Origin: Mytilus galloprovincialis
Lineage: Eukaryota; Mollusca; Bivalvia; Mytilida; Mytilidae
Reading direction: 5' to 3'
Length of the DNA stretch: 64,000 nucleotides
Assembly: GCF_965363235.1 (NCBI RefSeq)
Contig: NC_134851.1
Location: forward strand, 36,794,321-36,858,320
Shown here piece by piece: positions 44,641 through 55,239 of this stretch. The notes below the pieces were generated by a model that saw only the letters and a program-made list of their open reading frames with translations, did not search any database and was not told where the DNA came from. Within the stretch, counting starts at the first letter, position 1. Each line of letters opens with the position of its first letter. The translations under genes were made by a program, and so were the position numbers.

Positions 44641-46933
44641 CAGCCCGTAACAGAGAAGTGATCGAATTGATGTTTCTTTACCATCAAAATTAGCTACGTT
44701 ATCGACAAACTTAATTGAGTAGAGACCGAACTATTGGTACTTTAACGTTAAAAAGATTGACAATGATGACAAACTTTCATGTGTCGATAATCAAGTTTGA
44801 TACCGATAATATTGAAAATAATTCTAATAATATGAAACAAAATATGTCCATGCACCATTTCGATTGGGCGAAAAGTAGTCATTTCTTCAAAGTCAGAACA
44901 GAAAAAAAAGATTTATGGAAGGACGTCTTGATAGTATTATTTCCTTTACAATTTTACCCAAAACTAAAAGAAATATACTGGTAAACTATTAAAAAGGTGT
45001 TTGATAGGAATGAAGTCCTTTTTTTTCGGACTACAATGTGTACTGTATGTGTGATGGATTTGAATTCAATCAATAACTTTGAAATGTTTTCTCATATGTA
45101 TACACAAAAGGGAGGACTGGTATTTGTACTTCTGTTAGAATATGTCTTCGTCCGTTTCACATGCCAAACTTTTTCCTAGTACAGTTTAAACGGGAAAATT
45201 TTGTTGAGATTTTTTTTAATATGACAAAATAACGAGCAAAACTATTTCTTGCAATGGCACACACAGAATCGTCCGGAAAACTGCGCTTGCTGTCATTTTG
45301 AGGGATCATGCAACATTTCACCTATTACCCATAAACAACATAGGTTCTCAATTACTAAAAAAAGTTCTAAAAGATAATTTCAAATCAGAGTAAACATATT
45401 AACTTCCTTATATCCAGTCGAATTTGTCTATAGGTTACACAAAGCTGGTTCTTAAAACGTTTGTATCAGGGAAAACATTTTTCTTTGACTTTTAAAACAT
45501 GTAGGGGAAACGGATTTCCTAACCATTCTCATATAATATTCCGTATTTCTGATTTTTTGTTCGATAACGTAAATTATACGACTTTTTTTGTTGACTACGT
45601 GAACTTGTGCCATTTATTTTTGCTGGTCTTTAGGAAGACAATTTACAATTGTGCAGTAAACGGAGGCACTTATACATAACCTTATAATTTTGTTTGGAAA
45701 CAAAAATAAATTTCCAATATATAAATATACATGTATGAATATACATGTATTATATGTCGTGTACATGATTGGATTTTGTAGATATAACTACCGCACAGAA
45801 AAAGTATCATGGATTTCGAGGCTTTCATATTCAAGGTTTTGAATTCCACCCTTGTTGAAAACCTGTGGAGACCTCTACAGTTCCTTAAAACATGAATTAT
45901 TTTTTTGTAAATTGAGTGCCGTCTCCCAGAACATGCTAACACTTAAAGTCATATCTTTTCATTTTCATAAATTTTCCCTGTTTGTCTCTGTTGTCTTGAT
46001 TGTTGGAACGATTAGTGGTATCTAACAATAGTTATGAAAATTTTCTGAGAATTATGAATATTTCTTCTCTGTCAGATATGGATCATTACCAATGATAAAA
46101 TGAATTGCCGTACATCACATCTTATAGAGGTTTAAATTTCAAAAATTCGTCAATAACTTAAGATATAGAGCAATTTTGTCTTCAACATTTCAAATGTTAA
46201 AGGGTACATTTGTATTTTTTACTTCGAATTGAAGGAAATTTATTTCATTTTTTTCTGTGACAAAGTACAAGCATGTCTGTATTGCAACAATGTATGATTG
46301 ACATAATCCCGGGGACATAATAAACAGATAGGTATGAAAAAGAAAAGATATGGGGTATTCTGTATCAGACGAAAGAAAAACTATTACAGTGTTGAATCTT
46401 ATAAATATTCACAGTGCAAGCAGTATATAATATCTACATTGAGCAAATCGATAAGGTCATGTTTATTGTAGAAACGATGGATGCGACCCCGATAAAGTCA
46501 TGATCAATGTCATCGATTCGCACGACGAAACCATTGTTTATGACAGAACACACATTCTAGATTATGTATTTTTGTTTCCGTCAGTTCGAAAGTATTTCAT
46601 CATTTCAACTCCTTTGTATTTCATAATATGTGTCATGAACAAAGACATATGTTCGATTGAATAATGATTTCCTCGTAAAAAATGATAGAAATTTCCGAGA
46701 TCCCGTATTTGATCCTTTACCTTAAAATGAAAATGCCAATGACAGAGGTTGATTATAAAAATACTGCGTTAAAAAAACTTCGACTTAAACAATGAAAACT
46801 TACACGTTGGACATGAAATATTTTGTCGATGAAGAAAATTAAATTATGTCACTTCTGAAATAAGTTTGTCGATAACGTTACTTATTCTGACGGTAGAGAA
46901 ACGCGAATTCGATCACTACTCTGTTACGGGCTG
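44641..46933. mobile_element. 2.3-kb TIR element with TA flanks, no transposase seen
   Basis: The 73-bp left end (44641-44713) starts CAGCCCGTAACAGAG and ends TTATCGACAAACTTA. The right end (46861-46933) is its inverted partner, with 10 mismatches by eye. TA lies immediately outside both ends (44639-44640 and 46934-46935), which fits a Tc1/mariner-like target site. The interior has only short ORFs (44715-44984, 44997-45179, 45461-45679 and 45682-45942) without transposase motifs. It is probably non-autonomous. Confidence 0.65.
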
Positions 46934-46939
46934 TATACA

Positions 46940-47325
46940 GTTAAGCCAAATCAGGAAAAATAATCAGAGCTTTGCATGTAAAAAATATTCATTAATTAAA
47001 AACGATTTTCAAACAGCAAATCTAATAAACTTGATGAACATTTAAGAGACTGGGTCACTGCATCAGTGCAAGGGTCACGACACCTATTCCTTGAACAAGT
47101 ACTTTTTTCCCAAGCATACCGATTGTTTTTGGTGACACTTGTGCTAGGTCATTGCAAAATCTACATATTTTGTGAAAAATTTAAGGTTTAATATGTCATT
47201 CAAAATCACGTATTTTTTTTTAACCTGCTGAATGCAAGTACCGTGATATTTTATCACTACAATCAATCACGTTTCTAATTCTTTATTTCCCCCTCCAGTC
47301 CATCCATACTTTAGATGCCACATAT
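46940..47325. other. intergenic, nothing recognised
   Basis: No gene or repeat is seen. Confidence 0.4.
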
Positions 47326-47545
47326 GGAGCAGGATTTGCTTACCCTTCCAGAGCACCTGATCATGAGATCACCCCTAGTTTATGGTGGGGTTCGTGTTGC
47401 TTAAAGTTTAGTGTTTTTATGTTGTGTCTTGTGTGTTGTTGTTTGTAAGTTTGTCTTCTTTTTAAGCCATGGCATTGTCGGTTTATTTTCAATCTTTGAG
47501 TTTTACTGTCCCTCTAATAACTTTCGTCCCTCTTCTGATATATTT
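47325..47545 (-). repeat. R2 repeat, reverse copy
   Basis: It has CCACATATGGAGCAGGATTT, GCTTACCCTTCCAGAGCACC, GGTTCGTGTTGCTTAAAG and AAGCCATGGCATTGTCGGTT. This is a well-preserved copy. Confidence 0.75.
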
Positions 47546-47759
47546 AATGTTTTACATCACACTGTGAAACTGTGAATTCATATACATTTATATATAACAC
47601 AGAGGTAATTATTTTCTGAATACCAAAGCCATTTGTTAATAGAAAAACTTTGAAAAACACGAGAAAAATTGTCGGTTTGCTATTCACTTGTTTTTCTCCA
47701 TATCTTTATTAAAATTGTTATTGCTGAAAATGTACAGTTTTTGTTGTTTAGTGTTATAT

Positions 47760-47895
47760 AAACGGGGGAAATAAAACTCATAGATCGAAAAATAACTTGA
47801 CGACGCTATGGCTAAAAATAAAAAAGACAAACAGATAAATAATAGTAGACAAGACACAACATAGAAAACTATTAAGAATAGGCAACACGACTATA
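47760..47895 (+). repeat. R2 repeat, forward copy
   Basis: It has AAACTCATAGATCGAAAAAT, GACGCTATGGCTAAAAAT, AGACAAACAGATAAATAATA and ACACAACATAGAAAACTA. With the previous copy it forms an inverted pair about 220 bp apart. Confidence 0.7.
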
Positions 47896-48107
47896 TATAA
47901 TCGACTAACACGAGAAAAACACGTGACTTATGATACCGAACTTATGCTTATTTTGCACCTCTAAAACCGACTTAGTTTTGTACTCATGCGACAAAGACGA
48001 CAATCATCTGGCAAAATTGTTCAGTTTCAATAGCACACAACGTAAATTATATTGTCCTGTTATTCAGATACCCATCTGTCGCTTACTTTTTGTATTTGAT
48101 ATATTCC

Positions 48108-48205
48108 AGTGAACTTTTAAAAGATTAAAGACACGATTACAGAACTGTTTGATCTTATCCTCGAAATGGACAGTGATGGTCGGCTTCACATTTTGACAAA
48201 CAGTA
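48108..48205 (+). mobile_element. second reverse-transcriptase fragment
   Basis: A short frame reads KIKDTITELFDLILEMDSDG followed by RLH, similar to the fragment at 44338-44485. It is an old, broken piece of the same retroelement family. Confidence 0.45.
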
Positions 48206-48234
48206 TGTCTTCCGATAAACTAAAAAGGGAAATA

Positions 48235-48350
48235 TCAAAAATACCGAAATCCAAGGAAAGTTAAAAACGGGAAGTCCCTAATCAAATGGCAAAATAAAAG
48301 ATCAAATACGTCAAACGAGTGAAAAACTACTATCATATTCCTGACTTTAA
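48235..48350 (-). repeat. R4 repeat, reverse fragment
   Basis: It has AAAATACCGAAATCCAAGGA, GAAGTCCCTAATCAAATGGC and ACGTCAAACGAGTGAAAAAC. Confidence 0.65.
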
Positions 48351-48354
48351 TTTT

Positions 48355-49025
48355 TCAGGTAAAATACTGTTGCCTCTAATTTAAAGACGAAAATAATTCA
48401 TTTGATACATTTGTGAATCCGAAAATAATTCATTTGAAATATAACTTCAATCAAATATTCGATAATTTTAATGATTTTTACGCAATTTGTTAAAGGAACT
48501 TCTGTAAATTACCACTAGCATATATGTTGTAAATATAATAGTCATTAATTTGGCATTATATCTAGTATTTCAGCATCTGGAAAAGCTTGCAAGGTGTAAT
48601 CGCATGCAAGGATGTCGCGAAGACAAAACATTGAAATACATATCACTGTGACTGTTGTTTTTTTTAATGAAATGACTCAAAGTCAAATTAGAAATTAACA
48701 ACAAAAAAATTCTAATATATATGTGATTTAATTCAGATTGAATTGGAAAGGTCAATTCAAGTTAATTGACGTAACTGAGTATAAACAATTCATTTACACC
48801 CTTTCCATTACAAGACTTTTTCTTATACGCTAATTTTTGACGTCAGTTACAACTGTTTATTGCTAACGATAATCCATGCATGCTTTAACTATCATGGTCA
48901 AAATATCCGTTTGATCCTACGTAAAACATTTCCCATATGGTCAACATTCTGACGTCGATACCATACCCCACATAAGTACAAATGACGTACTTTATTGACG
49001 TCAGGTAGTTTGACGGTTATTACAA
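48355..49025. other. intergenic, nothing recognised
   Basis: No gene. Two TGACGTCA-like or GACGTCAG words lie near 48838-49005, without further structure. Confidence 0.4.
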
Positions 49026-49029
49026 CAAT

Positions 49030-49187
49030 TTAAGGAATGACTGTAATATTTTTCTGTCTATGAAGAAATGACATAAAACATTTGGTGCATACTGAATAAT
49101 GTGCATTGCGGGTTATTTAACAGTGTGCACCACATTTTTAATGTTATTTCGAATAGACAGAAAAAATATTACAGTCATTTCTTATAA
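49030..49187. mobile_element. palindromic MITE
   Basis: The left arm AAGGAATGACTGTAATATTT and the right arm AATATTACAGTCATTTCTTA are inverted copies. The arms extend about 60 bp to GGTGCATACTG against CAGTGTGCACC, around a GCATTGCGGGTTATTTAA centre. Non-coding. Confidence 0.8.
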
Positions 49188-49189
49188 CT

Positions 49190-49470
49190 TAATTCTAAAT
49201 TCTAGTTTAAACCATAGAAAACCATGTAAAAACGTTGATGACGTCACGGTCACATGACTAAATTATGTCTATGGGCTCATAACAAAATAACGTCAGCAAA
49301 TCAGAAGACGCGTTACATGCAAAATTAAATTATAAGAAAACGGAATTCAAATCATGTAGGCCATTTTATAATGAGTGGTACATAAAAAAGACTTTACGTT
49401 TTCTTGAAAATTCAAGAACAAATGCAAACCAATATTTTTTAATTGCTTGTAATAGCTTGTAATTTCCCTG
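49190..49470. other. intergenic, nothing recognised
   Basis: No gene or repeat is seen. Confidence 0.4.
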
Positions 49471-49474
49471 TAAA

Positions 49475-49618
49475 ATGAAGTTTTTTGGGATCCTCAATGC
49501 TATTCAACTTTGTACCTGGTTGTTTTTAAAACTATTTTGATGTGCGCGTCACTAATTAGTTTTATATGTGTAGACGAAACGCGCGTCTGGGGTATTAAAT
49601 TATAATCCTGATAACTAA
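49475..49618 (-). repeat. R1 repeat, reverse copy
   Basis: It has GGATCCTCAATGCTATTCAA, GTAGACGAAACGCGCGTCTG and AAATTATAATCCTG. The ORF at 49500-49886 starts in flanking sequence and ends in this repeat; not supported. Confidence 0.7.
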
Positions 49619-49624
49619 TCATAT

Positions 49625-49985
49625 TGTAATTATACTCGTCTGACGTAATTGAACAAACCATTTTGTAAAGAAAGAAAAAGAAGGGTATATTGTCCGAAAG
49701 CAAGAAAAAAATATCCCAACTGTTTAAATATGAGACAGAATCGAAGAGTGTTTGAAAGTAAAAAAAAATACAAACTGAGGATGAGAGAACCTTTTCATAA
49801 ATGCCTAATGTAAGTATATACCATATTATACCCATACTGAACATTACAGATCTGTTCAAGCTACATGGTCTGAAAAATTGACTCACTGTGTCCTTAACAT
49901 GCAGTAAAGAGCATTAGTATGCAAAAAGAATTAAAATAAAATATAAGGCAGAAAACATGAATATAAGGTAAAGTAAAATCTACGC
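49625..49985. other. intergenic, nothing recognised
   Basis: No supported gene or repeat. Confidence 0.4.
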
Positions 49986-49987
49986 CA

Positions 49988-52204
49988 TAGTGGGAGATAT
50001 TATGGACATAATTGTGCAAATCGTGATACAAGCATGAAATTGGGTATAAAGGTTGACTAAATGATACTTAAAAAAAATCCGCTGCTGGCCAGAAAAATAA
50101 ATCATTTTTTCAAGATGGCTACCACACATTTCGGAAATGGCGTCATTACAAATTGACAATAATTCGTTTATCCTTTAAAAGGTGTGTTATATGTAAATTC
50201 TAATGTTAGATTTGATAAAAAGTAAATGTTCCTAAATTACGACTAGAAAATAATGAAACTAAAGGTGACTTCCGCTTTCAAAATGCCGGCAAAAAAGTCA
50301 AAAATTTCAATTTTTATACTTCTAAGAAACTTCACATGGGATGTAAATCCGTGAAAGATGTGCTATAGGTATAATCCAATGTACGTTATGATAAAAAGTT
50401 TACAAAAATTCCTAAGTACGACAAAACAACACATAAATGAAGAAAATAGTGACTTCCGGTTCCAAAATGGCGGCAAATACGTAGAAAATATTTTTATAAT
50501 TTCCATCAATTTGTTAAGTTTAAATGCCTAGTTTGGTTAGAAAGTCAGGTTGCTTATTTCATAATTATCTGATAGTTGCCTATACCAGAACCCGTACAAG
50601 GAAGGCCAGAACGGTAGCATCTACAGTTACCAACACAGCTGGTTTTTCGCCTCCGCATTTCAAACTTTTCTGACACGAGGATACAACGGCAATCAAAGAA
50701 GTCCATTTTGGTTTCCACCTGTCATTGATTCTTTCTTCCATCCAACCCCAGTGTTCATGACTTGGAACACGTGCCTGTCGAATACATGAATCAGGCTGAG
50801 CCCAAACAACTCCTCCTTGATATACTTCTCTTTTTATGTGCTCTGAAGGAAGCCATCAAAAGTCGTTATTCCTTCCATAACCTATCCACAATTTGTTTTA
50901 TCTAATTTTACGATTGCTGCAATTCTTGATACTATTACATCTGTGTCAGTACTACCTAAAATTACATTTTACAACATTTTTCATAATCATACCGAACATG
51001 GACAAACATTCGTGTATCTGCTTTTCATGATTACAAGGTGATAGATAGGAAGTATCTTTATTGAAATTGCAAAGAAAATTTTAACTATGAGTAACACACA
51101 CATTTTTATTAGCCTCTTAAGAAGCAAATTTCTCAGCAATAAACTTGAACAATTTCGTTTTGTTGTCATCTTCACAGAGAAAACTACTCCATACCTTTGG
51201 TGTTCTACCAGAACCAACACCTTTTCATTTGGCACAAGAACCTTGCCTTTGTCTTGTCACAGCCTTTAAATTATTCATTTACTAAACATCAAATACAATG
51301 TCTACTTTTGAATACTTATCGATGCAAGATTTTATATAAGGCATATGGACTGTTTGAAAAGTACAAAATAAGAAGAAGTTCTTAATGTATAATTGAACGC
51401 CAGGAATTAAACTGTAGTCGAGATGACTCTATTTCCTTGCACCAATCTTTTAAATCATTGAACGTCACAGAGTCATGACATAATTATATATTCTGAGTTT
51501 AGCTTTCATAATCTGAAATTAACAAATTTTAAGCAAAATACAAGTCATTTCAATGTGCAATCCACCAAACATGACGATACACTTATAATTTCCTTACAAA
51601 TCAGGTCATTCCCACTGAATTTGATTAGGTGCTTTCGAAAGTGGCTGATCTGCAGTTACAATTGATGTTTCTCCGGGATTAACCACATTTGAGAATTGCC
51701 TGGTAGTGCATACAAATCGCTCTTGATGTCTATAAATAGTTTGCACATGCGCAAAAGTGTGAAACATATGTGTATCATAACCTTGAAAAATGTTATTAAA
51801 CCAATTCATAATATCATTAGAAATCCAAAAACACTTAATATATAGTAAATAGTTCAAATGTTTTTTAAAGAATTTTGTTACATTTTCACGCATGCGCAAA
51901 TACTGGATATGTCAAACATTCCTTTTTAATAAATATGTGATGTAAGGAAGGTAGCCACCAAACCTGGTAATTGTTTTTACTAAAAGAAGTTTAAAGAAAA
52001 GTTTTCCAGAAAAATCAGTATTTTCCAACTAAAGAAAACAGCCATTTTAACAAATGGCCGTGGCCATCTTAAAAAAAATATTTTTTTTAATGGCCAGCAG
52101 TTATTTCTTACATAGTATATAATAATGGTGCTTTGTGGTAATTTTCATGCTTGTATCATCATTTGCACAATTCCCCCGATTTTGCTTGCTAATATCTTCC
52201 ACTA
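49988..52204 (-). mobile_element. 2.2-kb element with long inverted ends, enclosing remnants of an uncharacterised multicopy gene
   Basis: The left end (TAGTGGGAGATATT, ATTGTGCAAAT, GATACAAGCATGAAA, CTGCTGGCC, AAGATGGC) is matched in inverted order by the right end about 2 kb away, over roughly 130 bp with gaps. Between them, pieces of a protein-coding gene lie on the minus strand. In order they are a VTADQPL..QIQW segment (about 51600-51700), an IVMFGGLHIEM segment (near 51560), a GGVVWAQPDS..HWGWMEE segment (about 50700-50860) and a Cys-rich GNCRCYRSGLPCT end (about 50590-50650). I recall these as parts of an uncharacterised protein repeated in mollusc and cnidarian genomes. This copy is an old fossil with several breaks. 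Confidence 0.55.
50260..50500 (+). repeat. direct repeat within the left part of the 49988 element
   Basis: GTGACTTCCGCTTTCAAAAT then GCCGGC at 50267, and GTGACTTCCGGTTCCAAAAT then GGCGGC at 50451, suggest a unit of about 184 bp present twice. The second copy is partial. Confidence 0.55.
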
Positions 52205-52209
52205 CCAGA

Positions 52210-52800
52210 TGTGTGCAAGCTTCTTTAGAAATATCAGAAAATATTGTGTTACAGTACTTTTTTCTTGATACTCAGAATAATGTCGGAAAATAATAAAAAC
52301 CAATACATTCCTTTTCAAAACTTAGAATGATCTAAGTTATATTGAATAAGGCTGAGATAGAACAAATTGATTTCATGTCGGGGTTGAACATGTTTGTGAG
52401 CTCTCAATTCCACCCTCTCCTCTCATAAATCACGAGATACTAAAAAAAACTGCTCAATATGAGGTAAATCTGTAAAAATATGTAAAAATCAATTGCAAAT
52501 GGCTACCTCAAAAGATAAACATAAATCACACAACGCCAAGCTAACGTAAAACAATAATAGACACAAATTACCTTTATAGGAGTACTACATGAAACAGTTG
52601 TTGAAAGCAACTTCAAATCACATTTTAACAAGGGAGTAACCCTTTAAAATCATGCATGGTTGTTGTGGTTTATTGTCTTAGCCAGAAGGTTTTACTTAGT
52701 TTTCCTACGTAATCAATCATATTTTTTTCAATTTGACCATATCAGGTATAGGGAAAATCTGGATTCAGAATATTATTTTAAAACATCTGTTAAACCACAT
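52210..52800. other. intergenic, nothing recognised
   Basis: No supported gene or repeat. Confidence 0.4.
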
Positions 52801-52804
52801 TTTT

Positions 52805-53620
52805 AACTCACCTGGCCCACAGGACCAAGTGAGCTTTTCTCATCACTTGGCGTCCGTCGTCGTCCGTCGTCCGTCGTTCATCGTCCGTCGTCCGTCGTCG
52901 TCGTTAACTTTTACAAAAATCTTCTCCTCTGAAACTACTGGCCCAAATTTAACCACACTTGGTCACAATCATCATAAGGATATTTAGTTTAAAAATTGTG
53001 TCCGCTGACCCGCCAAACCTACCAAGATGGCCGCCATGGCTAAAAATAGAACATAGGAGTAAAATGTAGATTTTGGCTTATAACTCTGAAACCAAAGCAT
53101 TTATAGCAAATCTTACAAGGCGTTTACTGGTTTATCAAGTAAATATCTATCTGCCCTGAAATTTTCAGATGAATTGGACAACTGATTGTTGGGTTACTGT
53201 CCCCATTTGGTAATCTTTAAGGAAATTTTTCCGGTTTTGGTTATTATCTTGAATACTATTATAGATATAGTTAAACTGTCAACAGCAATAAAATTCAGTA
53301 AAGTAAGATCTACTAATAAGTCAAACATGACCAAAATGATCAGTTGACCCCTTAAGGAGTTATTGCTCTTTATAGTCAGTTTTTAACAATTTCAATTAAT
53401 TTGGTAAATTTTGATAAGTTTTTACAAAATGTTTTCCTTTGTAACTAAAGGGCCAAGTTCATTACAGATAGAGACAATTCTAAGTAGCAAGAATGATCAG
53501 TAAAGTATGATCTACAAACACATCACCATCACCAAAACACATTTTTGTCATGAATCCATCTGATTCCTTTGTTTAATATGCACATAGACCAAGGTGAGCG
53601 ACACAGAATCTACAAATTTC
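52805..53620 (-). repeat. R6 repeat, reverse copy
   Basis: It starts TTAACTCACCTGGCCCACAG, followed by a (CGTCCGTCGTC)n-like array at about 52848-52908, GAAACTACTGGCCCAAATTT and AAGATGGCCGCCATGGCTAA. It ends ACCAAGGTGAGCGACAC. It is the reverse-strand relative of 11655-12560 and looks more complete. Confidence 0.75.
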
Positions 53621-53624
53621 TGAT

Positions 53625-54150
53625 CAGAATTTTTTTAACTTCCCCCTTGAAGTTAAATTATCGTTGCCTAATTCATAATACATCATACGTTACAGTTACT
53701 GAAGTTGAGTTGCGTCAAAAAGCTTTGAATTGGCATTTTGAATTAAATCTGAATTATGACAAATTTAAGAGTAAATGAATTGACCTTTGAAATGAATTGA
53801 CCTTCGAAAGGAATTGACGTGAATTTATGTTTTTTATTAGTTTGCCACAGTTTTGACATATGCATAATCCAAGACCGTCTTAAATATATTAAATACCTTG
53901 AAGTGTTAAATTCATAAGAATTAAGGTGAACATATTTACATGGTATAGGAGCAGCTGTATTATTACTAGTTACATATTTATTTATACGGAAGAAAGCAAA
54001 ATATCATTTTTATTTCAAAATACAACAATTGCTCATTTAGAAGAAGAAAAAAACATTTCATTTTATGGCCATTACAGAAATAAAAAAAAACTGTTAATGT
54101 ATTTCAGTATTTATATTTTGCTGGCTTTCATTGCTTTGAAAGTTAATATT
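53625..54150. other. intergenic, nothing recognised
   Basis: The ORFs at 53569-53778 and 53926-54255 are AT-rich; the second runs into R3. Neither is supported. Confidence 0.4.
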
Positions 54151-54154
54151 AAAA

Positions 54155-54545
54155 GAAAATGTGGTATGATTGTCAATGAGACAATGCTCCACAAGAGATC
54201 AAATGACACAAACATTAGCTATCGGTCACCGTACGGCCTTCAACACTATATATAAACATTTAAAACGTGAAAACTAACTACCTAATGTATGTACAAAAAT
54301 TGAACGAAAAACAAAATGTATCATCTCACCAAACGATAACCACTAATAAACAGGCTCCTGACTTTGGACAGGCACATACATATAGAATTTTACGGGGTTA
54401 AACATGTTACAAGTGTGTGTAATAGTACAACATAAGAACATACTATACAATTCAATTGAAAAGGCTAAACTCATCAGATGGATACAAATCATATACAAAG
54501 CCAAGAGACAGGTATCAACAGATTGTAGGGCCATGAATGTGTATA
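54155..54545 (+). repeat. R3 repeat, forward copy
   Basis: It has AAAATGTGGTATGATTGTCA, ATGAGACAATGCTCCACAAG, GTCACCGTACGGCCTTCAAC, AACAGGCTCCTGACTTTGGA and AAACTCATCAGATGGATACA. Confidence 0.75.
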
Positions 54546-54669
54546 CTAGTATTTATTATATACTTAGTAGTAAATACAGATAAATTGTATGTGTAATACA
54601 ATCAATGGCAAGCGTGCTGTATCAGCCACCTGTGATGATATCGATATCAGCACGGTTACAAAAGCTTTA

Positions 54670-54835
54670 TCACACCTTTAATCTGTATGACGTCACGTCA
54701 TCGATTGCAGTCACTGTTGCAAAGGCTTGTTTATCAAATCCCTAATCTGTATGACGTCATGTCAAACCTATAAAATGTATGACGTCATTTCAAACCTCCT
54801 TATCTGTATGACGTCATGTCACATAAAAAACATCT
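54670..54835 (+). repeat. degenerate tandem repeat with four TGACGTCA palindromes
   Basis: Units of the form AATCTGTATGACGTCATGTC recur. The octamer TGACGTCA (a CRE-type site) lies at 54688-54695, 54752-54759, 54780-54787 and 54809-54816. No promoter or gene is seen next to it. Confidence 0.7.
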
Positions 54836-54863
54836 ACTTGAGGTATTATGTATATAATAAAGT

Positions 54864-55000
54864 GTATATGATATGGCTTTTTCAATATCACACACCGTAT
54901 CAACCCTCAACAAATATAATCCCTCGAGCAGAGCTCTTGGGATTATATTGGTGTCTCGGGTTGATACGGATGCGATATTGAAAAAGCCATATGATATTCT
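54864..55000. mobile_element. hairpin element next to the CRE cluster
   Basis: The left arm ATATGGCTTTTTCAATATCA..CCGTATCAACCC and the right arm GGGTTGATACGGATGCGATA..TTGAAAAAGCCATAT pair around AATATAATCCC..GGGATTATATT and a GAGCAGAGCTC centre. The arms are about 65 bp. Confidence 0.7.
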
Positions 55001-55004
55001 CTAT

Positions 55005-55235
55005 GTATATAACAAAAATATTTAGTTTGCTCTTAATTAACTGATAACATAATCAATATTGATACAAACAAAAACAATATTTTTTTGGTTATTAGTTTAT
55101 TTTTGACATAGAGACAGAAAACAATCAAGCAGGATTACACACATGTACAGTTTCAAGTATGGTCCTAAAGATATTACTATTATATGACAACTTTTGATAG
55201 CAAGTCATAAAACAAAATATAACTATAATTTGTAC
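55005..55235. other. spacer before LINE remnant
   Basis: AT-rich; nothing recognised. Confidence 0.4.
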
Positions 55236-55239
55236 CAGT

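Noticed and set aside
49500-49886. 128-codon reverse ORF
   Set aside because: It ends inside an R1 repeat copy and has no motif or codon signal that I recognise.
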